A stretch of DNA of 64,000 nt from Deltaproteobacteria bacterium (GTDB lineage: Bacteria > Myxococcota_A > Polyangia > Polyangiales > Houyiibacteriaceae). A program made the position numbers and the translations under genes. Below the pieces are notes generated by a model. That model saw only the letters and a list, made by a program, of their open reading frames with translations. It was not told the origin of the DNA and did not search any database. The stretch is from positions 330,014 to 394,013 of the forward strand of contig JAEPMI010000004.1 in NCBI GenBank assembly GCA_017644045.1, in the 5' to 3' direction. This document shows positions 8,782 through 17,568 of this stretch, one piece after another. Each line of letters begins with the position of its first letter. Position 1 is the first letter of the stretch.

Positions 8782-9867
8782 ATGACCATCACGCTCGAAC
8801 GACTCGAGGTCTCCGGCACCCCCGCGGAGATGGGCCGCCAGCAGGGCGAAGCGTGGCGCGACCGGGTCCAGGCCTTCGTCCAGATGCGCTTCGAGGCCGT
8901 TCGCGGGTACGTGGCCGACCGGGGCCGGCAGGACTGGGAGCGGATCTTCGACGTCGGCGCGGAGAGCTTCCCCCTCTTCGAGGCGTGGGATCCGGCCGGG
9001 TACGCCGAGCAGGTCGGCATCGCCGAGGGCGCCGGGGTCGACCCGCTCCGCCTCTTCACCGCCTGCAACATGACCGACATGCGCGACGCCGTGCTCCTCT
9101 CGGCCCTCGAGGGGAAGCCGCTGAGCAAGAAGGTCGACGAGGGCTGCTCCTCGCTGCTCGTCCCGCCGAGTGGCACCGAGGCCGGCAAGCCGCTCGCCGG
9201 TCAGACCTGGGACCTGAACCCGCCCGACGTCGAGTACGTGGTCGCCGTGCACCGCAAGCCCACCGAGGGACCGCGCACCTGGGCGGTCACCTGCACCGGC
9301 TGCCTGAGCCTGGTCGGCATGAACGAGCACGGCCTCTCGGTCGGGACGACCAACATCAAGACCTACGGCGCCCGCCCGGGCGTCGGCTACCTCTCCATCC
9401 TCCATCGCGCCATCCGGGCGGCGAACGTCGCCGAGGCCAAGGAGCTCGTCCGGACGGCCCCCCACGCGGGCGCGCACACCTACTGGCTCGCGGACGCCGA
9501 GCAGCAGGTCGAGTGGGAGGCCTCGCCGCTGGCGCAGGTCCTCCGGACCGCCGACGAAGGGCCGGTCTACCGGACCAACCACTGCATCGCCCCGGTCCAC
9601 CAGGACAAGGAAGGCGAGGCGGTCAGCGAGAGCACCCAGGCCCGCTTCGCGCGGCTCGGGACCTTGCTGTCGAGCCCGCAGACGCCGGAGTCGCTCCGCG
9701 CGGTCTTCGCGGACCGCCACGACGGAGTCCACAGCATCAACCGCTACGAAGAGGACGAGCAGGGCACCGCGACCAACGCGGTGTTCATCGCCTCACCCGC
9801 CGAGCGGAAGGCGTGGGCCTGTCGAGGGCCCGCCGACCGCGGCGAGTGGGTGGAACTGGGGTTCTGA
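8782..9867 (+). CDS. C45-type Ntn-hydrolase (acyl-CoA:6-APA acyltransferase-like)
   Basis: 361 residues. The family comprises self-processing N-terminal-nucleophile amidohydrolases related to penicillin acyltransferase. The probable autocleavage site is EGCSSLLV, with Cys122 as nucleophile after cleavage at Gly121-Cys122; the following GQTWDLNPP and MNEHGLSVGTTN segments match the family (family knowledge). No signal peptide is visible, so it is probably cytosolic. The substrate is unknown and no beta-lactam genes are nearby. It is transcribed divergently from the zinc-ribbon gene; the leader contains two small hairpins, at 8733-8746 (GGGGCC/GGCCCC) and 8751-8764 (GCACC/GGTGC). Confidence 0.85.
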   Translation: MTITLERLEVSGTPAEMGRQQGEAWRDRVQAFVQMRFEAVRGYVADRGRQDWERIFDVGAESFPLFEAWDPAGYAEQVGIAEGAGVDPLRLFTACNMTDMRDAVLLSALEGKPLSKKVDEGCSSLLVPPSGTEAGKPLAGQTWDLNPPDVEYVVAVHRKPTEGPRTWAVTCTGCLSLVGMNEHGLSVGTTNIKTYGARPGVGYLSILHRAIRAANVAEAKELVRTAPHAGAHTYWLADAEQQVEWEASPLAQVLRTADEGPVYRTNHCIAPVHQDKEGEAVSESTQARFARLGTLLSSPQTPESLRAVFADRHDGVHSINRYEEDEQGTATNAVFIASPAERKAWACRGPADRGEWVELGF

Positions 9868-9890
9868 GGTCGTGCCTGCCCGTTCGATGA

Positions 9891-9926
9891 CGGGCACGGG
9901 CACGGGCACGGGCAAGGGCACGGGGA
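9891..9926. repeat. Hexanucleotide tandem repeat (CGGGCA)n
   Basis: Four perfect CGGGCA units (9891-9914), followed by AGGGCA and a degenerate CGGGGA, lie between the convergent C45 and pspA genes. This is a simple-sequence tract that could vary in copy number. Confidence 0.85.
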
Positions 9927-9944
9927 GAAAGGCTGACGCCTTTC

Positions 9945-9946
<2 letters not shown>
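9925..9946. terminator. Bidirectional terminator-like hairpin
   Basis: GAGAAAGGC (9925-9933) pairs perfectly with GCCTTTCTC (9938-9946) around a TGAC loop. The stem has a stretch of A and T pairs and reaches into the pspA stop codon, so it can serve the C45 gene and pspA. Confidence 0.6.
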
Positions 9947-10736
<790 letters not shown>

Positions 10737-10755
10737 GGCTAAATCCTACCTCGCC

Positions 10756-11175
10756 TCAGGCGGCTTCGCCGCTCTGGGTGAGCTGCGAGAGCATCTCGTA
10801 GTGGTTGGTGAGGGCCAGGGTCAGGTCGTCGACCACCCCCTGGAATTCGTTGTAGTCCAGCGTCTCGAGGATCATCCCCGCCGTCAGGACCACGGCCTCG
10901 TTCGCGAGGCCGTAGCTGCCGTGGACCATGTCGCTGGCGTTGAGCTCCAGGAGCTTCTCGAAGAGCGGCTGCTTCTCGCTCACCGTCTCCAACTCGAGGA
11001 CCTTCACGCGGAAGAGCACCAGGTTCCCACTGAGCGAGATGATGATGTTCTCACCGCTGCTGGCATCGCGAACCAGCCAGATGTCCTCGCCTGAGTCGCC
11101 TTCCTCCTCCCGGAGGCTCTTGAACGAGAGGTTCGACCTCATCAGGTACGACTCGATGTCTTCGCGTGTCCGCAT
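10756..11175 (-). CDS. YbjN-domain protein
   Basis: 139 residues, cytosolic. The alternating alpha-beta pattern (IESYLMRSNLSFKSL, then GENIIISLSGNLVLFRVKVLEL, then ELNASDMVHGSYGL and ALTNHYEML) resembles the YbjN/CesT-like fold, whose members are chaperone-like or regulatory. A GGAGGG ribosome site precedes ATG 11175. Its place directly before pspA suggests a role with PspA, as an adaptor or chaperone; this is an inference from position only. Confidence 0.75.
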   Translation of the reverse strand: MRTREDIESYLMRSNLSFKSLREEEGDSGEDIWLVRDASSGENIIISLSGNLVLFRVKVLELETVSEKQPLFEKLLELNASDMVHGSYGLANEAVVLTAGMILETLDYNEFQGVVDDLTLALTNHYEMLSQLTQSGEAA

Positions 11176-11217
11176 GCGCTCCCTCCGGGCCGGACCCCAG
11201 GGCCCCGCCAGCGCGAG

Positions 11218-11247
11218 AGCCTATCCGTGGGGGGCCCAGTGGATCAA
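11218..11247 (-). promoter_or_regulatory. Possible promoter of the YbjN-pspA pair
   Basis: On the minus strand TTGATC (11247-11242) lies 18 bases before TAGGCT (11223-11218), about 45 bases upstream of the YbjN start. Both boxes are imperfect. Confidence 0.3.
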
Positions 11248-11309
11248 CCCGTAGCCGCCGCCGATATTTCGGCATGGGGACAGATGGCCCTGCGGGGGTG
11301 GACGCCACG

Positions 11310-14300
11310 TCACTCCTTGCGGCGGAGCTGGCGGACGAGCCGCTCGACCACCGCGTCCGTGTCGGTGCACCACTCGTGCGGCAGGACCGAGACCACGTGC
11401 CAGCCGAACGCTTCGAGCACGGCGGGCCGCGCGTGGTAGTGCGCCATCGGTCCGGGCGACGCGCTGAGGTGCGGCGCGTCCACCAGGACGGCGCTGCCCC
11501 AGCGCTCGCCGTCGCGGACCGCGAGGTCGACATGGAAGTCGCCGGTGCCGACGCCCACGGCGACCTCGAAGCCGCGCTCGGTCAGGGTCCGGGCCAGCGC
11601 CGACGCGACCGGATGCGGTGCCCGCTCGGCGCTCCCGCCCTCGCGCCCCGACAGTCCACGGATGACCGCGTCCGCCTCCGCCTGGTCTCCCCGGGAGCAG
11701 GCCTCGGCGTAGCGCAGGTACGCCTTCAGCGTCCGCGCGCCGGTGTTCCACTCGTTGGTGATGCGCTCGTGGCGAATCGAGCTGACGACGGCCATGTGTC
11801 GCTTGGCCCGCGAGAAGATCACGTTCAGCCGCTTCTCGCCGCCCATCTTGTTGATGGGCCCGAAGTTCATCCGCATCTTCCCTCTCCGGTCGGGTCCGTA
11901 GCAGATGCTCAGGATGATCGCGTCGCGCTCGTCCCCCTGGACGTTCTCGAGGTTCTTCACGAAGAGGCCCGCCGCCTCACCGTCGACCGTGCGCTCCAGC
12001 TCCTCCTCGTAGCGGCGGCGGAACTCCAGGTCCTCTTCTCCGAGGTCGTCGATCGCCCCCTCGATCTCGCTCTGCTGCGCCTCGCTGAACGCGACGATGC
12101 CGAGAGTCGGATGATCCTCTCGAGCGAGCAGCTCGCGCACGAGCTCGGCGACGTAGCGAGCCTCGGCCGGGTTGCGGCGCTTGTCGTAGACCGCGCCCTC
12201 GAGCAGGTGGAAGCTCAACGGACGCTCGAGCAGACGGTCGGCCCCGACGGCGCCCGCCTCGGATCCGTCGGCGACGATCGGTGGCAACTCGACCGGGAAG
12301 CGAGTCGACGGGATGGTCCGGAGCTGGCCCGCGTAGAACGCATGATTGCAGAAGCGGATGAGCGCCTCGTCGCGGCTCCGGTAGTGCCACTGGAGCATCG
12401 TCCCCGAGAGCCCGAGGCTCGCGTGGCTGAGCAGGCTCTCGGAGTCCAGCGAGTAACTGATGGTCTCGTCGCCCTCGGTGACGGAGATCTCGTCCTCGTC
12501 CTCCTCGCTCGAGCCGCTGCCGAAGAAGGTCGTCGGCGGCAGCTGCATCTCGTCGCCCACGACGATGGTGCGCGGCGCCCGACAGATCGCCGGGATGGCG
12601 TCCTCGAGCGGGATCTGGCTGGCCTCGTCGAAGATCACCACGTCGAAGGGCGGCTCGCTGCCGCCGCCGAGCGGCAGGGTGTCCGAGACGCTGAGCGGGC
12701 TCATCAACCAGATGGGCTTGAGGTCGCGGATCACCGCGCCGCTCTCGCTGGTGGCCAAGTCCCGGATCGACCGGTAGCGCATCACCTTCCCGAACTCGTG
12801 CTCGAGGGCGCGGCGCCCCTTCTTGTAGGTCGACTTCAGGATCTTCTCTTCCGCGCTCAGCGACTTCGCCGGCGTCTCGGTGATTCGAACGTGCTCGAGG
12901 AAGCGCGCCTTCGATCGGCCGAGCATGGCCTCTGCGTTCGCTTCCCGAGCGCGCTCCTCCCGCTGCGCGAGCGAACGCTGCTGACGCCGCAGCTGCACGA
13001 TGCCCTGATCCTTCAACGCGGGGTCCGCGCGAAGCGAACGGCGCACCGCCTCGTCGACGACCGCCCGCTCGAACGCGTCCACGTCGGCGTCGTGCGCTCC
13101 GACGAAGGCGAGCACGCCGGTGGACTGATGGCGCACGCCGGCGAGCTCTTCGCGCACCTCACCAACGAGGTCGAGGTCGCCGCGCAGGGCGGTCAGCGCT
13201 CCGAAGAGCGCCGCCACCGGCTGTCGCTCATGGCCCTCGAGCAGGGCACCCAAGGCTTCGCGAACGGTCGCGGCGTCCGCGCGACGATCGAGCAGCGCCC
13301 TCCCCTCGGCGGCGCCACCAGGTCCCGCGAGCGCGCTCGCCAGCTCGTCGCCCTCGATCGCTTCGAGGCTCTCGAGCACCGGCGCCGGCTCCGTGCCGAG
13401 CTCCGCTTCCAGCTTCCCCGACTCGCCGTCCACCGCCTCCTCTGCATCGAGCCGACGCTCGAGATCCTCGAGCGCCTGGAGGTAGCTGGGCGCGAGCGCC
13501 CGAACGCTGAAGTCGTAGCGCTCCTTCACCAGCCGGCGGAGCTGCCAGAAGCTCGGGAAGAGGAAGCGCCAGAAGCGACCGTGCCACCGTCGCGCGAGGT
13601 CCAGCGCCGCGCGGAGGTCGGCGCGAGCGAGCGACTCCCGCCAAGGACGCGCGACCTCCCGCGCCTGCGCCAGGTGCTTCCGAGCCTGGTCGAGCGCGCT
13701 CCTCCCCTTGCGAACGGCGCGCGCGAGTGGAGAGGCTCCGTCCAGCAGCCCGAGCAACCCGTGCTCGATCAACGGCGCCGCCCGTTCGGCGGACTGGACG
13801 CGCGCGTCGAGGTCGGACCACGGCAGCTCCGGGGCGAGGGTGACCAAGCGTTCGAGCGCCGGCAGGGCGGCATCGAGCGCGGCGGCGATGCGCGCCAACG
13901 GCTGGTCCCCTTCGAGCGCGTCGGGGCGCAGCCACCGCAGCGGGTGGGCGCCGAGGGTCGATCCCCGCTCCATCAGCCGCGCTTCGAGCGAGCGCAACGC
14001 GGGGAGCACCGCGAGCAGCGCTCGATGCTCGGGCAAGGCCTCCCGCGCGACGGCATCGAGCTCGACGGCCCGCGCGTCGTGGAGCTCCGCGAGGCGCGCA
14101 ACGAGCGCTCCGAGCGGCTCGTCGGACCCGGCAGCCGGTGAGCGCAGCGCGTTCCATCGCGCCGCGAGCGGCTCGAGCGCATCGCCGAGCGCGGGCGGCG
14201 CGGCGGTGCTCGGCGCCGGGGCCTCGAGCTCGGGGAGCCACGCCTCGTAGGTCGCCTTCAGGTCGTGGATGAAGTCCTTCTTGTCGCCCTGCGAGTCGTG

Positions 14301-16352
14301 GATGAGGCAGCAGAGCGGCGCGAGGCCGAGCTGCGAGAGTCGGCGGTGGACTACGTCGATCGCGACGCGCTTCTCGCAGACGAAGAGCACCCGCTCACCG
14401 CGCGCGACGTGGTCGGCGATGAGGTTGGTGATCGTCTGCGATTTCCCGGTGCCGGGCGGCCCCTGGATGATGTAGCTGTCGCCGTCACGACAGCGGGCGA
14501 TCGCGGCCTGCTGGGTCGGGTCGGCCTGCACCACCGGGTGCTGCTCCGCGATCGGGAGCGGCTCCGTGGGCTTCGGAAGCGGCCGCGCGTCCGGGCTGAA
14601 GAGCGCTCCGAACGACGGCGGCGCCGAGGTCGGCTCGTCGATCAACGTCGCGTAGTCGGCGACGAGCGACATCTTCTTGGTGTTGAAGTTGGCGAGCGTC
14701 AGCGCGCAGAGGTCGAAGGCCCACCGGTGCGGACCGCCCTCGCCTTCCTGGATCTCGTAGAGGTCCTTGCGCAGCTCGCGCTCCCCCGGACCGAGCCGGA
14801 AGGGGCGTGGCCGCGGGGCTTCCAGGAGCTCGCGGTTCGGAGCGCCCGCCGGCCGGACCCGCTGATGGAAGAGCTGAACTCCGAGGGGCGCGAACCCCTG
14901 CTGACGATAGGAGTAGTCGATGCCGTCGAAGCGGCGACCGGTCGCGGTGACGCGACGCCGAGCCCGGCGCCGAAACGTCTCGAGCCGACGTCGAGCGATG
15001 GCGGAGATGAGCCGGATCCGTGGCTTGTCGATCCGCTCGAGGGTGACCGCCGGCTCGGACGCCTGAATCTGCTGGACGAGGGACTCGTAGAGCGCGTCGA
15101 GCGCCGCTGCGTCGGCGAGCGGGATCGTCTCCGGCAGCTCCATCCCGTAGAGCTGGCGCAACCGATGCCGAAGCACCGGGTTGACCTCGAGGTCCGTGCT
15201 GTCGGCTTCGAGCAGGTACGTGTCGCGGACGCCCTTCTTCTTGGTGACCGTGACCGGCAGCAGGAGCAGCGGGGACCGAATGCGCTCGTTCTCGGCCTCC
15301 TTCAGGTCGTGCCAGACGAGAAAGCACGCCACGAGTCGGAGCTGGGAGAAGCCGTACTCGCGGGTGTCGCGTGCCGCCTGGAGCCGAATCGCATCCAGGC
15401 TCTTGGGGACGAAGGGATAGTCGTCGAAGCGCAGGAGCGACGCGAGCGACATCGGCTTGGCGGCAGCGAGCTTCTTCACGAAGGGCGCGGACCAGGTCGC
15501 GAGCTTCGATGCCTCGATGCTGCGATGGTCGAGGACCATGGGAACCGACGCCACCGTGAGGTCGAGGGTCTTGCCGCTGGGGCGGAAATGCAGCAGCCGA
15601 TTGCGACGCGAGAGATCGAAGAGCCGGTTTCGAAGCCTCTCGCAGATGGCTTGCTGGGCGTCGGCAGCGACCGCCGAGCCGAGCGGGGCGCTGACCTCGT
15701 GGTCGCGGTAGTGCTCGAGGGTGCGCACGAGCGCCCACAGGTCGCCGGGCCGCTTGGCGCGCTCCGGCTCGGTCATCTCGCGGAGCGCCCGCGCCACGAC
15801 CGGATGCAGACCGGGGTTCAGCGCGCGAAGATCGGAGCGCGCCGCGACGAGGGTCTCGAGCTCCTCCCGCTCTTCGATCGCCAACCCCGTCGCGAGCCGC
15901 GCGGCGTGGAGGCCGAGCAGGTGGATGTCCGTGAGCGGGTCGTGGTGGCCGTGCAGTCGCTCCCAGGCGTCGGGTCCGGCGACGAAGCTCGGGGTGCCCG
16001 GCGGATCGCCACCCGACCAGATCGAGAGGTCCTCGAGGATCGTCGCGCCGGTCTCCGACCGCGTCTCGCGCTGCCGACTCACCACGTCGATCCAGGGCTC
16101 CGGCCCGGTCTCGATGCGAGCGAGCGCCGCGCGCGCTTCGGTCGGCGGCAGGGCGCCGGCGTTCTCGAAGTAGAGGATCCCCTCCGCCGCGCGGAGGTGC
16201 GTCAGACCGTGGATCGGAGCGACCCGGCCCGCCTCGTGCAGCGCGGCCACCTGGCGGAAGAGCGGCACGATCTGCCGGAGCAGATCGTCGGTCGTCGGGA
16301 GCGGGTCGCCGATGGGGAGCTCGGCGAGCGGGCGCGAAGCGAGCTCGGTCAC
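11310..16352 (-). CDS. Pseudokinase-DUF4011-SF1 helicase-Vsr-like nuclease fusion
   Basis: 1680 residues, multidomain. Residues 22-216 look like the C-lobe of a Ser/Thr kinase: FRQVAALHEAG, an activation segment GTPSFVAGPDAW (119-130), the helix-F region DPLTDIHLLGLHAARLATG, and a final RP (201-202). The glycine loop, ATP lysine, HRD aspartate and DFG are all missing. From about 236 comes DUF4011 (ERLRNRLFDLSRRNRLLHF), then SF1 helicase with Walker A GPPGTGKS (631-638), motif DEAS (D1242-E1243), GDEMQLPP and SICYGPD/FSRAKRHM. The last about 95 residues match the Vsr-like MTES_1575 nuclease fold (FHVDLAV; ending AFGWHVVSVLPHEWC), but the usual ExD reads LxD. It overlaps the M48-like gene by 4 bases. 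A nucleic-acid-directed defence role is inferred from domain make-up. Confidence 0.88.
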   Translation of the reverse strand: MTELASRPLAELPIGDPLPTTDDLLRQIVPLFRQVAALHEAGRVAPIHGLTHLRAAEGILYFENAGALPPTEARAALARIETGPEPWIDVVSRQRETRSETGATILEDLSIWSGGDPPGTPSFVAGPDAWERLHGHHDPLTDIHLLGLHAARLATGLAIEEREELETLVAARSDLRALNPGLHPVVARALREMTEPERAKRPGDLWALVRTLEHYRDHEVSAPLGSAVAADAQQAICERLRNRLFDLSRRNRLLHFRPSGKTLDLTVASVPMVLDHRSIEASKLATWSAPFVKKLAAAKPMSLASLLRFDDYPFVPKSLDAIRLQAARDTREYGFSQLRLVACFLVWHDLKEAENERIRSPLLLLPVTVTKKKGVRDTYLLEADSTDLEVNPVLRHRLRQLYGMELPETIPLADAAALDALYESLVQQIQASEPAVTLERIDKPRIRLISAIARRRLETFRRRARRRVTATGRRFDGIDYSYRQQGFAPLGVQLFHQRVRPAGAPNRELLEAPRPRPFRLGPGERELRKDLYEIQEGEGGPHRWAFDLCALTLANFNTKKMSLVADYATLIDEPTSAPPSFGALFSPDARPLPKPTEPLPIAEQHPVVQADPTQQAAIARCRDGDSYIIQGPPGTGKSQTITNLIADHVARGERVLFVCEKRVAIDVVHRRLSQLGLAPLCCLIHDSQGDKKDFIHDLKATYEAWLPELEAPAPSTAAPPALGDALEPLAARWNALRSPAAGSDEPLGALVARLAELHDARAVELDAVAREALPEHRALLAVLPALRSLEARLMERGSTLGAHPLRWLRPDALEGDQPLARIAAALDAALPALERLVTLAPELPWSDLDARVQSAERAAPLIEHGLLGLLDGASPLARAVRKGRSALDQARKHLAQAREVARPWRESLARADLRAALDLARRWHGRFWRFLFPSFWQLRRLVKERYDFSVRALAPSYLQALEDLERRLDAEEAVDGESGKLEAELGTEPAPVLESLEAIEGDELASALAGPGGAAEGRALLDRRADAATVREALGALLEGHERQPVAALFGALTALRGDLDLVGEVREELAGVRHQSTGVLAFVGAHDADVDAFERAVVDEAVRRSLRADPALKDQGIVQLRRQQRSLAQREERAREANAEAMLGRSKARFLEHVRITETPAKSLSAEEKILKSTYKKGRRALEHEFGKVMRYRSIRDLATSESGAVIRDLKPIWLMSPLSVSDTLPLGGGSEPPFDVVIFDEASQIPLEDAIPAICRAPRTIVVGDEMQLPPTTFFGSGSSEEDEDEISVTEGDETISYSLDSESLLSHASLGLSGTMLQWHYRSRDEALIRFCNHAFYAGQLRTIPSTRFPVELPPIVADGSEAGAVGADRLLERPLSFHLLEGAVYDKRRNPAEARYVAELVRELLAREDHPTLGIVAFSEAQQSEIEGAIDDLGEEDLEFRRRYEEELERTVDGEAAGLFVKNLENVQGDERDAIILSICYGPDRRGKMRMNFGPINKMGGEKRLNVIFSRAKRHMAVVSSIRHERITNEWNTGARTLKAYLRYAEACSRGDQAEADAVIRGLSGREGGSAERAPHPVASALARTLTERGFEVAVGVGTGDFHVDLAVRDGERWGSAVLVDAPHLSASPGPMAHYHARPAVLEAFGWHVVSVLPHEWCTDTDAVVERLVRQLRRKE

Positions 16353-17527
16353 GACGGCCCCTGCGCGCGAGCGCGCTCTTCGAGGGAGGGGAGCTGGGCC
16401 CGCAGCTCGGCGACCGCCTTCTTGGAGCGACGCAGCTCCTTTCGCGCGACGGCTTCGAACGCGTTCCCGAAGCCGTGCTCGGTCGCCACACGGTCGACGA
16501 GCCCGATCGCGAGGTCACCGGTGTCGGGGTCCACGGTCGCGAGGTCGAGCAACACGTAGGCGAGGTACTCGGCCACGGACTCGTGGAGCGGGTCGGGCAA
16601 GACGACCGGTCCCTGCTCGCTCACGTCTCCCTCGAAGAACTCGGCGGCGTGCGCGCGAACCCGCTCCGTCGCGAGGAGCGGCTCGGCGAGGCACACACCG
16701 ATCAACGCGCGGGTGGTCGCCACGAGAGCCAACTGACCGACGAGGTCGAGCGCGTCCATCCGGATCGGGCCACGGATGAGCGCGTCGACCAGGGCGTCGG
16801 CCTGCGCCGGAGCGCGCGCGCCCTCCACCAGCAAGTGCACCCGCGCGAAGGTCTCGGGGTGGGTGCCCTCTCCTGCATCCGCGCCCTGGCGCATCACGTC
16901 GGCGGCCTGCGCCGCGTAGCTCTCGGCGTCGACGGTGGTCAGCCCGCTGATGGTCTTGGCGAGGCAGCGGACCATCGGCGCGACGTCGCCCGCCACCAGG
17001 CAACCCCCACGGTCGGCGACGACTTCGGTCATCTGCTCGAGACGCTGCGCGGTGAAGAGGTAGCTCGGCGCGGCCCCATGATGATCGGCGATGGAGCGCA
17101 GGAGTTGCTGGGCGATCCGGTGCTCACCGTCGCCGAGGGTCAAGAGCTTCTGGTGGGCGAGCTCGTGGCCGACGAGCGCGCGCAGCTCGAGCGCGTCGAG
17201 CTTGTCGAGGACCGGGCCCGAGAGGACGACGTGAGCCTCGCCTGGCAGGTGGCAGAGGCCGGCGTTGATCTCGACGCCGGCCGCCGCTTGATAGAAGCGA
17301 ACGTCGACGTCGAGGTCGAACGCGGCCTTCGCCGCATCGGCGGCCTCGTGGAGCGCTCCGTGCTGTCCTCGGCCGAGGCGCACCGTCGACTTGAGGAGGT
17401 CGAGGCGGACGCGCTCGGCGAAGGCCTCCTCGACCTCGTCGGACGCGAACCACTCCCAGAGCCCGGGCTCCTCGCGGCGAAGCGCTGCCACGACCTCGTG
17501 GTGGTAGCTCAGCGGCTCGAGCGTCAT
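16349..17527 (-). CDS. M48-like zinc metalloprotease (soluble)
   Basis: 392 residues. Residues 112-180 hold the gluzincin core: ALELRALVGHELAHQKLL with HELAH at 121-125, and EVVADRGG with the third ligand E168 and D172 as in M48 proteases. Unlike HtpX or Ste24 it has no membrane segments or signal peptide, so it should be cytosolic. The C-terminal half is helical and Ala-rich. It is translationally coupled to the giant helicase downstream (start and stop overlap by 4 bases) and lies 41 bases after the hydrolase gene. The pairing with the helicase suggests a shared function, perhaps protease-controlled activation; that is speculation. Confidence 0.82.
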   Translation of the reverse strand: MTLEPLSYHHEVVAALRREEPGLWEWFASDEVEEAFAERVRLDLLKSTVRLGRGQHGALHEAADAAKAAFDLDVDVRFYQAAAGVEINAGLCHLPGEAHVVLSGPVLDKLDALELRALVGHELAHQKLLTLGDGEHRIAQQLLRSIADHHGAAPSYLFTAQRLEQMTEVVADRGGCLVAGDVAPMVRCLAKTISGLTTVDAESYAAQAADVMRQGADAGEGTHPETFARVHLLVEGARAPAQADALVDALIRGPIRMDALDLVGQLALVATTRALIGVCLAEPLLATERVRAHAAEFFEGDVSEQGPVVLPDPLHESVAEYLAYVLLDLATVDPDTGDLAIGLVDRVATEHGFGNAFEAVARKELRRSKKAVAELRAQLPSLEERARAQGPS

Positions 17528-17568
17528 GGCAGAACCCTACCGCAGCGGCCGCTCGCTCGTGGCGCCGA

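Noticed and set aside
11166-14141. A 991-codon open frame on the plus strand opposite the helicase gene
   Set aside because: High GC makes antisense frames long. The minus-strand protein has clear helicase motifs; the plus frame is Arg/Asp/Val-rich with no domain.
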